Shown: positions 54,544 through 64,000 of the stretch, piece after piece
How positions within the stretch are numbered: position 1 is the stretch's first letter
Layout of the letters: each line of letters begins with the position of its first letter
NCBI GenBank assembly: GCA_001600635.1
Contig: BCKL01000019.1
Coordinates: 124,001-188,000, forward strand
Length of the DNA stretch: 64,000 bases
Origin: Leucosporidium creatinivorum
Taxonomy: Eukaryota > Basidiomycota > Microbotryomycetes > Leucosporidiales > Leucosporidiaceae
Direction: 5' to 3'
Made by a program: the position numbers and the translations under genes
Notes under the pieces: model-generated
Seen by the model: the letters and a program-made list of their open reading frames with translations, nothing else
What the model was told of the DNA's origin: nothing
Database searches by the model: none

Positions 54544-56162
54544 TCAGTAGGCTCCCGTAACCTGAGGCTGCTGCTGCCAGCCTCCGCCGAGAGGGGCAGG
54601 GTTGTCGTTGAAGTAGTGCTCGGCCTGCTGAGGCTGAGCGTAATAGCCCTGGTTCGTCCGGGGCGAGACGGGGTGGATCAGCTGGCGAGGGTCGAGACCC
54701 AGAGGTGCGTACTCGGGCTGAGGCGGCGAGTGAGGAGTTGGGTCCGAGGCGGTCGGCGAAGGCAGCGCAGGGTGCGAGAAGGAGCCGCGGTGCTGCTGGT
54801 GTTGTGGGAGCTGATGGTGGTGCGAAAGTTGTTGCTGTTGGTGCTGAGGCGGGACGAAGGGAGTGTAGGGGAGGGTGGTCGATTGCGAGTGAGGCGAGCA
54901 TTCGGCGCCGAGGGGAACTTGAGCGGTGCTCGAGGGGAAGTATGAGTTGTAGGAAGGGGAGATGGTCGGAGTAGGGTAAGGCGACTGACGGAAGCCGGTC
55001 TCGCCGTGATTGCTGTGGTGATTGGTCGTCTGGATGCACAACGACGAAGCGGCCTTGCGAAGCCGAGGGCGCTCCTCGACAACGGTCTCCTCCTTGGTCG
55101 ATGAGAGAGTCATGCTGGGGGCAAACTTGAAGTCGGGAATCGAGGACCGACGGTGGGAAAAGCGGTCGTAGGGAGCTGGGCCGGTGCTCGACGACGACGC
55201 GGGCTGCCAAGTTGAAGTGGCAGGAGTGTAGGCTCGCCAAGTGGTGATGTCGGCGTGGCGGGGAGGAGGACCTTGCTGGGAGGAGAGGGTGGTTGAAGTG
55301 GTAGGAGAGTAGTGCGCGAACGGTGATTGGAAGGAGGGGAGGAAGGTGGTGAGGAGTCGGCGGTCCTCGGCGTATTGAGGGCGGAAGTCGGGGGCTTGCC
55401 AGCCGCTCTGGTGCACGGGGGGGAGAGCGAGGGGCATCGTGTGGGAAGAGGAAGGGTACTCGTCCATGCCTTCCAGTGAGCCAGCGGAAGCGACCGAGAC
55501 GCGGCGGTTGCCTGCTCGCTTTCCCTTCTCGGGTCTGGCGCGGATCTTGCGAATGATGCCCTCGAGCTGCGACGAGTCACCGCGGAGGAAGAAGCCGGTG
55601 GGGTGGCTGTAGTGGAGTAGAGTGAAGGTGGACAAGGGTCAGCTACCAAGGTTGGCAGTCCACACCCCGCAGTCCCGTCATGCCGAGGTTGATTCGGGCC
55701 CCGATAGGACTCAACCTCTCGGCGAAAGGCAAAGCTCACCTGAAGACGATGAAGCCGCTGGAGGAGGTCCTGCGTTCGCTGCTACGACGACGGTCGGAGA
55801 GTCGACGGAAGCCATAGTAGGAGAGCTGGCGAATGAAGCTGCTCAAGCTGCAGCATCGCGAAGCCAAGGGGTGGGGGGTCAGCGGCGGCTTCGGCGCGGC
55901 CAGCGGGGAACGGCGCAACTCACGAGCGAAACTCCCACTGGGGTGAAAGAGCATGACGAGCTTTGGCATCGTTGGCAGAGATCTCAAAGGCGTCGTCGCC
56001 AGCCCAGTGCAGCGCGTCGCCATCGAACGGCTCCTCGAGCAGCCTGCGGGAGCGCCGAGATCAGCGGGAAGTCGGCGGGAGCAGTGGCGAGGAGGAGAGG
56101 ACATACCCATGGAGCTTCTCGATGAACTGGCTCCTAGTCGGTCGTTGAGGAGTGATGGACAT
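54544..56162 (-). CDS. HSF-type DNA-binding transcription factor
   Basis: The minus strand starts MSITPQRPTRSQFIEKLHG and continues after an intron as LLEEPFDGDALHWAGDDAFE with ALSPQWEFRS. After a further intron come LSSFIRQLSYYGFRRLSDRR, the recognition helix of HSF-type domains, and SSGFIVFR joined to HPTGFFLRGDSSQLEGIIRK. A basic patch, ARPEKGKRAGNRR, closes the domain. The remaining 300 residues are Pro/Ser/Gln/His-rich and disordered, with a Q/H run (QHQQQQLSHHHQLPQHQQH) and a Tyr/Gln-rich end, typical of an activation region. There is no coiled-coil trimerisation repeat, so it is closer to the Sfl1/Mga1-like or white-opaque type regulators than to Hsf1. The target is unknown. Start chosen as the ATG just before the domain. 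Confidence 0.82.
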
Positions 56163-57218
56163 TGCTGGCGATGCAGAGCGGGAGAGGCGTCCAACTGCTT
56201 AAGGTTTCGAAGGGGGAAGCTGGGCCGCTGTTGAGGTGCTGAAGGCGGGAGGGTGTCGAGGCGCTGACGTGAGGGAGCAAGGGGTTGAGAGGTCGAGTAG
56301 AGACGGGCTCGTAGAGCTTTGGCAAGCGATAGAGATGGCGAGAGGAAGAGAGAACCGCTCGACTGGCTGGGAGAGCTCTTCTCACCGGGGCTTGATCGTT
56401 CCTCGCCTGCGTTCATGGGGACAGTCGGCTCCAACTGTGGCTCCAACTGCAGTAAGGTTGATTTAAGTTAAGGCGGCGGAGGCCTTCCCGGAGCAGGGCG
56501 TTAATTCACTCAGTCTGGGCCGACGGGGCTTTGCCTCTTCGGGCCAAAATCGTACCTTCTTCGCCTCGAAGCTGCTGAACCCCTCCTCCTCTGCAGCGGA
56601 GTCCTGTCCCCGAAGCCGACTAGCGAGCGACTCAAAGCAGGAAGAATCCACTTTACCAGCATTTCGGCGTGAACGAGCTGCTGCGATTTCATCTCCCGGC
56701 TCAGCGCTCGCCTCCCCTGCGAAATCCACGACGAATTGCTCGTCCACGCGAAAGTGCTCGGCTTGCAAGGCAGGGAGGGGATCTCGGAGTTTCGCGCATG
56801 CGACGAGGAGTCAACTTGTTGCTAATATTCTCGCCTCTCGGAGCTGCTGATCCTCATCAGCTGGAGGTTCATGGAGGGCAACTCTCTCGGTGTTCATCAA
56901 GACGACGTTTGCCCCTGCTGCTGGTCTCCTCGCCGTCCATCGCTCGCGTACCGCCTCCCCAGCTGGCCCGCAGCGATAGGCCTCCGAAGGCCGGGCGGCT
57001 GTGGGGTCGGCCTAGTCTCGAAGCGTCGGGCTCAAGAGCAGCAGGACGTGCTCATGCTCGCTCGCGAAAGCCCGTGCGAGCAGCGCGATTAGGAAAGCAA
57101 TCTATTCCCTCTGCCCAGCGGCGATGAAGACAAGATCAGATGTGGTGAGAAGTTGGCGGGCGACCATCGAGGACCGGATCCGAGCCCAGCTCGAAAGGTT
57201 CCACTGTGCAGGAAGGTA
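56163..57218. other. intergenic stretch
   Basis: Over 1 kb holds the HSF-gene promoter and the 3' end of the phosphatase gene. Opposed frames at 56463-56768 (-) and 56669-57127 (+) have no recognisable domain, so none is supported. Confidence 0.4.
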
Positions 57219-59849
57219 TCAGCTCTTCACTCCAAGGCTGCGAGAGAAGAAGAGAGACGTAAGCGTACAGCAATCGTACTCCCAGCGAATCGAAGACGTC
57301 CGTTCAATCGTCGCCGAGACGAAAGCGTCGAGAGGACACCACCCCTCGCTGCTCTTGCCACAGCCCTCGATGTTGTCGAGAGGGACGACTCCATCGTTCA
57401 GAATCCACCTCACTTTGCGCTCATCGCCACACGAGACGATTTGCGAGTGAAGATTGGCGGCGAAGGGTGAGATTTTGGAGGTGACGAAGGAGAGGTTGTT
57501 GGGGATGTGGGTTGATGGTAGAGGACCCGACGATGCGAATGTCGTGAGATTGAGGGTGGTGAGAACCGCCGAGATGACTGCGATGAAGTGGACCCGTCAG
57601 CTTCGAGTGTCCAGCGAGTTCGGCGCTCAACGATTCCGACAAACTGGTATCATGCGTGGCGTCGACGTAGAGGGCTTGGTCCAGAGGGAAGAGCTCGGGA
57701 GTATGGTAGGAGGAGTTGGTAGTCGAGTTGAACTCAATGATGGGCTGCTTGGTGACTCGCGCGAGCCATTCCTGAGGAGGCGGGAGGGTCAGCTTCGGCT
57801 ATCGCTACGAGTTGAGAGACAACTCACTTGGACCCAGCCAAGACCGAGAGCAGCTTGAGAAGGCTGTCCGAACGAGAAGATGTACCAGAATTGGATATCA
57901 TGAGCATACTCGAAGCCACGCCATTCGTCCTCTGCGTGGTGAAGATAGCGTGAGCAGGGGACAGGGAGAGCAGCAAGATCAGTGACGCACCGTTGAAGAG
58001 CGTGCAGAACTCGGAGCCGCCAATCGCGACGAGCTCGTACGCGCACATGACTGCTCGGCGTTGATAGGTCAGCCATCGCTCGGCACAAAGAGGAGCTGAG
58101 AGCTCACGCTGCATGTTGAAGACGTCTTTGAGAGTAAGCTGGACTCCCTCGACCTGGTGGGACAAGTCAGATCAGCGGCCAGCGCGACGTTCGAACTCGG
58201 CGCCGAACTCACCTGCTTGCTCAGACGTTTCCAAGCGTCGGTGAGGTAAACGGAGATCCATTCGTTCATCTTGGCGGGTCCGACAGTGAGGTTTGGTCGG
58301 TTGGCGTTCACGCAGGTCACTGCGAACAAGGGCAGTAAGCATGAGAAGCGTGGAGAACGGCGCCGAGGGAGAAAAATCGACGAACTGTAAGGACTGAGCG
58401 TGTTGTTGAAGTGGGGCCACTCGAGGGTGATGAGCTGGTGGTATTGCTCCTCGTAGGGAACTGCGAAAAGAGTCGGATCAGTGTGGAGAGCGACATCACG
58501 AGCGAAAGCACTCACTGCCAAAGAATCCAGCCGCGAAGTTGAGGGAGGATTTGGTCATGCGATCTTGCGACTCGGTGCGGAAGACGGGGAGGTTGCGCTT
58601 CTTGGATGACAGCGCAGGAGAATCGAGCAGCTGGCCATACATGTTGCGGTATTTGACGCCCAAGGCGAAGAGTTGCTCGCGCTGCGAAGAAGGGAAGATC
58701 AGTTTTCGAGTCGAGGCGACCAGACCGAGTTGATCGTAGAATCACTCCAACTCACCCCAAAGGGCGTCAGGATCTCAGCGCCAAGCTTGTACTCCCAGCC
58801 GTTGAGGAAGGCGAGCTCCCCAGTTCTGCGGACGCGAGAACGGTCAGCTCGGCGAGCACGTTTTCAATGATAAGACGAGGCGTACCCCTCGAAGCCCTCT
58901 CGACCGACGACGCTCTGAGCAAAGTCGGCGGGACCAGCGCCTGTAGTAGGGTAGCGAGCGCCGTGCCTTCAGTGGTCGACGAGGAAAGGGCAAAGCGGCG
59001 ATCAGTCGAGCATAGCGAAGCAAGTGGGTCGTAGCGGTAGTCGCATGGGGAGGACGAGGTAGTCAAGACGATTGGTTACTCACCGATGCAGAAGCTGAAC
59101 CTACGAGCGCCGAATGGCAAGGACCGAGAGAGTGGGTCAGCTTTCTCATCGTTCTCACGCTTCTTCAAACGCTGAGCAGCTCGAAATGCGCTCAAAGCTT
59201 CCACAGTCGAGCTCGAGTACCCCAGAATCCCCCAAAAGCCAGGGAGTAGAGCCCTCACCTGCTCGACCTTGCACTCCGGCGGGACTTGCGCCGAGGCGTC
59301 GATGCCATGATTGACCGTGTGCCACGGCGAGAGATTACCGAGGTGGTCGAGGATGTTGAACTAGTGTAGACGAGTAGGGTTAGTATCTGTACAGCAAGTC
59401 CAACGAAGCTGTTCACTCGCCGACTCGTTCTTGAGGGAGGGAGGAGGGCGGATAGGACTCGTATCTCGGTAAGACGGGTAGGCCGTCGCTGCAGCAAAGG
59501 CCTCGAGTCCAGCTGCCGAATGTACAGGTCAGCTTCAGCTCTCTGTACTCAGCAAGCAACACCACTCACTCGGCGTCGGCCCCTCGAAGCCAATGTTCGT
59601 CGGGAAGCTGCCTCCCTTCTTTCCGCTCGAGCCCTCGCTGCTACTGCTGCCGCTCAGTCCAGACGCCCAACAAGCCGCGATGACTAGCAATGCTGCTGTC
59701 GAGAGGTAGTCGAGCTTGAGCCGGTGGTAGAGCGATGGCTTTGTTGTGTGACTAGCGGGGGAGCCCTTGCGCGAGGTGTTGGTCGTTGGCAGCAAAGGTG
59801 AGGTCGCGGACGCTGCTGCATTGTCGTCTGAATCGTGTGGAGCCGCCAT
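57219..59849 (-). CDS. membrane-anchored histidine acid phosphatase (phytase-like)
   Basis: The minus strand begins MAAPHDSDDNAAASATSPLL, a cytosolic tail of about 50 residues, then one membrane helix, YLSTAALLVIAACWASGLSG. After VPPECKVEQ and a 158-nt intron, a 17-nt microexon (59084-59100) and a 117-nt intron, the protein reads VQLLHR joined to HGARYPTTGAGP, giving the catalytic R-H-G-x-R-x-P. Later blocks are GYEYKLG-like WEYKLGAEILTPFGREQLFA, LGVKYRNMYGQLL, FRTESQDRMTKSSLNFAAGF, and CAYELVAIGGSEFCTLFNED. The proton donor lies in LYVDATHDTSLSES. It ends near EGCGKSSEGWCPLDAFVSA. The usual phytase cysteines are present. An anchor helix in place of a cleaved signal suggests a type II vacuolar or surface enzyme. 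The C-terminal end is less certain than the rest. Confidence 0.87.
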
Positions 59850-60292
59850 CCTGCTTGCGGGCGAAGGAGAAAGGGCGCACGAGGGACGAGCGTGGAGTGA
59901 GCACGAGTCGCTACACGGAGGGAGGTGACTAGTTTACGTTGGGCTAGCGCTGCTGTACTCAAGCTCTAGTGAGGATCCGAAAGCGAACCGAGACGACGAG
60001 ACGAGCAGAGTAGTGAGCGGTCGAGCGGTCGAAGGGAGGGCGACTTTTGCTCCTCGTCGGTCAAGTTGACCGACGAGGCAGCATGGCGGTTAAGTTCTCT
60101 AACACCAGGTGATAGATCTCTTCGAAGTGAGACTGCTGCTCGCAAGCTGTACCCGAAGCTGTATTCGAGCCGACCTCGTCACCTCGGCGCCGAACCGGCT
60201 CACGACTCTGCTCGTTGCTCGTGAGCTGAAACTGATATGAAAACATTTCGGAGTACAGAGATATAGATACAAAGCAGCTGCCGAGAACCCGA
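59850..60292. other. intergenic stretch
   Basis: About 440 bases hold the phosphatase promoter and the 3' end of the P450 gene. No gene is supported. Confidence 0.4.
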
Positions 60293-62747
60293 TCACACCT
60301 CCCTCGCCTGAATATCGCAGTAAAACTCCGACTGAACGGCGAACTGAGGAGCGCCGAGGTGAGGATCAGCTGTCTTCCCCTTTGCTCGAGCGCCTTGACC
60401 ACTCACCCATTGACTCGTGCAATGCCACGGCTCCTTCTCGTCGAATGTACCGTCGACTCGGCGACCGGGCTTCGTGTGAGGCGAGGTCGGTGAGCGACGA
60501 GTGAAGGCGAAGTCGTACTTGTGCAGCAGAGTCGGGACGACCTTAGTGATCTCCATGAGCGAGATGTTCTTTCCGATGCAGACACGGGATCCACTGTGAG
60601 TGGTGAGAGAAGTCAGCAAAGCGAAGGAGAGATGAGCTCGGCGATGGCGACGACGGAAGTGCGAGGCGGCAGAGATGGACAGAGAAACAACCTTACCTGC
60701 CAAAAGTGATCAAGTTACGTTCCATGACCTTCTTTGTCGCCTCGTCGGCTTCGAGCCAGCGTTCTGGGCGGAAAACGGCGGCGTCCTCGCCAAAAGCCTC
60801 AGCTCGGCGGTGAAAAACGAAGGGGTCCATCGCCACCTGAGTACCTGGTGTTGCAAAAACAGTCAGTGGTGATAGGATAGCCGAGTGTAGGAACGCTATT
60901 GGCTCACCAGCGGCGAAGAAATGGCCGGCGAGGACGGCTCCTCCTTCGGGGACGACTCGAGGAAGGGTCCAGGGGACGGCAGGGTGAAGACGCAGGGTCT
61001 CCTTGAGGCATGCCTGTCAGGAAATGAACTGTGAGCTCATGTAGTACACAGAGGGAAGCAGCCCACTCACCTGGAAGAAGCTCAACTTGATGCCCTCGGC
61101 GTAGGTCAGAGGGAAGCTCGAGTTGCCCTCCTCGATAGCCTCCTCGATCTCAGCCATGACCTTGTCGTAGATCCTTTCGTCGCCGATGATGTAGCGGAGA
61201 AGTGCGCGCATGGTGATAGCCGTCGTGTCGGAGCCTTCGCGCCGGAGGAAGGGTCAGCCATAGTTCGTCCGAAGGAGCGGGAGAAGCAGACTCACCAGCG
61301 CCGAGAATGCTCGTGGCTGCAACTTCAATCTGACGAGTAGAGTACTGGGTGCCGTCGGGGTCTGTACAAGACGTGGTCAGCAATGAAGCGACGACGGGAG
61401 GAGCGCCGAAGGACAGCGCTCACTTTTGGCCTTCATGAGCTTCGAGCTAAACAAGATGAGATTAGCGTATCAACACGGGAAGAGAGGAGGATCAAGAACG
61501 TACAGCATATCGTTGCGATCGAAGCCGTCCTTCATCTTGGAGATGCGCTCTTGTACCGCCTTGGTCGTCTTCTCGCCGAGAGCCTGGGGTCCGCGAGCTG
61601 AGGTAAAGTCAGCTCAATAAGCTACAGATAAAGTCGGGGAGAATCACCTCCAACACGAAGCATCACGAAAAGGATGAGAAGCTTTCCCCACCGAGGCTGG
61701 GTACCTGCGAGGGTCGAAAAGACTCGGCGATCAGACGCTGTGACCTACGCGACGCCGAAGCCACGGAATTCACCAGCTAAGGCGCATGAGTAGACGAAGG
61801 ACTCGAGCACTGCAAACGACGATGTCAGCCAGCGTTCGAGAAGAGCCTGAGGAGTGGCGTACTGGGGAAGAAGCCTTCGGTGTCCTTGCCAGCAGCGCAT
61901 AGGCCGAAGGTCCGCCCGAAAGCGAGCTCGCCGACTGTGGGGGCAGCAGATCAGCTTGCAACACTTCTGTCAAGCGAGCACGACTCACCAACATCCATCG
62001 CAAGAAACTGTAATGTCTCGGCCATCTCAATCGTCGCCTTGCCGCCGCCGGCTTCGATCTTGCGGTCGAAGAGAGAGATTAAGTCGTCCAAGCAAGAGTC
62101 CACGAACTCCTCGAGCTCAACGAGAAGGGTCATAGTGTACGCCGGCGACTCGGCTCTTCTGAGCTCAGCGTGTGCTTGATTGCCGAGTGTCGACATGAGG
62201 GACGGGGTGTCGGCGCCTGTGAGTGAAGGGGAAGGTCGAAAGAGTTCATATTGTAAGCGCTGTTGTCGACTCCAGAACAGGAATGCAGCAGGAAGGTGCT
62301 CACGGAAGAAGGTGTAGAAGCTGCAGGCGCACAAAGAGCGACGGTCAGCGGGCTCGGCGAGGGGAAGCAAGGTCGGCTTGCGGCTCGACCGAGCCTCGCC
62401 ACTCACCTCGTCTTCTCAAACTTGCCACCATAGCGGTAGATCTCATTGATGGCAGCCGGATCGACGATGCTCACCATATTACGAGCGACTCTAACCACTT
62501 GACCGGCGCACTTGCCGTGCTCCTCCAGGAGCGTCCAGCCCATGTCGTGCTTGAGTGCACGGATTGACATCCATCCTAATCCCATACGGGCGAGTAGAGG
62601 ACCAGGAAGGCCGGCAAGAGGGTGGAAGAAGAGCGAGTAAGACACGTAGGCGATGAAGCTAGCCAAAAGCGATCCAGCAAGGGCGAGCAGAAGGTCTGTA
62701 GGAGCCATCGCGTTGAGCGAAGGCAATTTGGCGATGTAGTCGACCAT
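60293..62747 (-). CDS. cytochrome P450 monooxygenase
   Basis: A microsomal-type P450 of about 550 residues in ten or more exons. The N-terminus has a membrane helix, DLLLALAGSLLASFIAYVSY, then FFHPLAGLPGPLLARMGLGW (Pro-rich hinge). Core marks are the I-helix oxygen site GAGSDTTAITMRALL (rebuilt over the intron ending near 61240), K-helix CLKETLRLHPAVPW with E-x-x-R, RPERWLEAD, and the haem loop FGSGSRVCIGKNISLMEI with its axial Cys. FTRRSPTSPH and CDIQAREV close the gene. The motif text and length resemble the fungal CYP57-like (pisatin-demethylase-type) or benzoate-hydroxylase-like groups. The substrate is unknown. The ATG at 62747 is preferred since the helix follows at once; an in-frame ATG at 62834 adds only a non-hydrophobic stretch. 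Confidence 0.9.
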
Positions 62748-63489
62748 GTTGAGGCGAGCAAATGTACGAAGGGAGAGAAGGAGGATCGAGCTCCAGCTCC
62801 GGCCAATCTCACTCGTCCCCGCCCCCACCTCCACTTCGCTCTCTGCAATCTGCTGCCGAGCAATGTTGCAGCAGGAAGTTCATCTTCCCCTCGGTCAAGG
62901 TCAGCAGCCAGATTTTGTAGAGACTCCTTTCGCCTGGGAGCCTCACAAGCGTATTGCAGGTGTCCATGCAGCTCTCTTCAAGTAATGGAAGAGTACAGTG
63001 CTGTAGTATGATCGTGCAGCGAGTTGCTCGACGCAAGAGCCGAGATCGCTGAGCTTTTGACTGTCTCTCGAACACCGAGGTCTTCGCCGAGCGCTGAACG
63101 GCTTTCGCCAGGCTGAGGGCTGCCTGGTGCAGCTCCACCGAGTACCGTAGCTAGATACAGCAGCATGCTATCTCACCCACACCTGCCCTCTGCGCGCCCC
63201 AATACCGCTGTAGCGGCTTCGTCAAATCGGCGCTCGGTCCCCTGTTGCTCAAGGCCTTGCTTCAATCTCTCGCCCCTTTTACCTTGTCAGCACTTGCTCT
63301 CGCCGAGTTCATGCCTTACTCAGTTCGCAAAAGTTGCCTTGTGTGGCCTGCGGCCGATGACCGAGCAGCGTGTATGCGTTACCAAGCGCTGACCTCGAAG
63401 TGGGGTGAAACTGAGGCATGAGGCCTGAGGTTGCTCTTTTTCCTCAACTTCGTTCTCGTCTCGACATCGAATCACCTGCAGCACTTATC
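62748..63489. other. divergent promoter region
   Basis: About 740 bases between the head-to-head P450 and GST genes. Both types act in detoxification, so shared control is possible but not shown. I see no clear stress-element repeat and no gene. Confidence 0.4.
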
Positions 63490-64000
63490 ATGTCTTCCCC
63501 TCAGTTCACCCTTTACTCGCACGCTGGAGGAGTAAGTCCCTTCAGTTACAGAATCTGGATCGCGTGTTCCGCTCGACCGGTTTAGCCAGCAACTGACACG
63601 TCGCTCTTCTCGCTCTCCTGCAGCCCAACGGATGGACCGTCGCCTTCCTTCTCAAGTTCGTCTGTACTCCTGCAGCTCGTCCTTCCTGCGCCAGAGTCGT
63701 CGCCATTCTCCCCTCCGCCTTGTCGCCTTTCGCTCGCCGGATGGTGCTAACCCTTTCGTGTTCACTCATCTTACAGGGCTCTTGGACTCACCTACGAGAC
63801 CAAGTAGTGAGTGTTCTCAACCTCAGGGGTCTTCATTAGCAGCAAGACGAACGCTGACCCTCGTCGCTCGCCGCCCTCCTCCTCTCCAGCCTCGCCTTCG
63901 ACAAGTCTGAGCAGAAGGGAGAGGACTTCCTCAAGCTGAACCCCAACGGGTAAGACACTCTTCCACTCGCTCTGTAGCCCTGATGAGAGGGCCTGTGACC
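63490..64000 (+). CDS. glutathione S-transferase, Ure2-like, cut by window end
   Basis: Only the 5' part is in the window. Exons read MSSPQFTLYSHAGG, PNGWTVAFLLK, ALGLTYETKY and LAFDKSEQKGEDFLKLNPNG, which is the thioredoxin-fold N-terminus of fungal Ure2/GST proteins (usual text S-H-x-x-G-P-N-G-W-K-V and E-x-x-K-L-N-P-N-G). The third intron ends near 63888 with a CTGACC branch site. Four exons are seen so far; the substrate-pocket helices lie past 64000. The back half of a protein of this type is found as a pseudogene at 29251-29840. Confidence 0.85.

Overview
The window looks like nuclear DNA of a basidiomycete fungus, most likely a Pucciniomycotina (red-yeast type) genome. That placement is inference; no ribosomal or mating locus is present to confirm it. 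Genes are GC-rich, densely packed on both strands and cut by many short introns. The introns have GTRAGT-type donors and a very regular CTGAC branch site shortly before the acceptor. Orthologs that fungi share with other eukaryotes are easy to read: translin, Cwf19, a Tat-SF1/Cus2-type splicing factor, alpha-actinin, an AN1 zinc-finger protein, an ArsH flavoprotein, a histidine acid phosphatase, a P450 and a full-length fungal phytochrome.

Layout. 0.2-9.6 kb: a CmcJ/NvfI-type (AsaB-like) oxidoreductase, an unrecognised protein, a type II membrane glycosyltransferase of O-fucosyltransferase type, an MFS drug-type transporter and a Cdc25/Acr2-type rhodanese phosphatase. 10.4-15.7 kb: three tandem genes for seven-helix membrane proteins with a DUF6534-like C-terminal half; a fourth, more distant relative lies at 33.3-35.2 kb. 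16.1-19.3 kb: an AN1 zinc-finger gene facing translin. 19.3-30.9 kb: a gene-poor repeat island. 30.9-64 kb: ordinary gene-dense sequence again, ending in the 5' part of a Ure2-like glutathione S-transferase gene.

The repeat island is the most unusual part. Two copies of a 1,110-bp segment that appear identical by eye (21219-22328 and 27344-28453) flank 5,015 bp of other DNA. Each copy runs from inside an intron-containing tRNA-Cys(GCA) gene, across a dead LINE reverse-transcriptase tail, into the intron of a tRNA-Leu(UAG) gene. The tRNA-Cys is whole only on the outer left side and the tRNA-Leu only on the outer right side. Left flank + one repeat + right flank therefore rebuilds both tRNA genes, which is the pattern expected if a circle carrying the segment integrated by a single crossover, or if an insertion duplicated its target. 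The island also holds an inverted pair of older repeats with CpG-biased C-to-T change, an element with terminal inverted repeats, a dispersed repeat in two diverged copies, and a broken GST copy.

Functional themes: light sensing (phytochrome hybrid kinase), pre-mRNA splicing and debranching (Tat-SF1-like, Cwf19), arsenic/oxidant handling (ArsH, Acr2-like, GST), cytoskeleton (alpha-actinin), and surface or secretory functions (glycosyltransferase, phytase-like phosphatase, MFS, DUF6534-like proteins). No operon logic applies; neighbours are mostly independent genes with short shared promoters.
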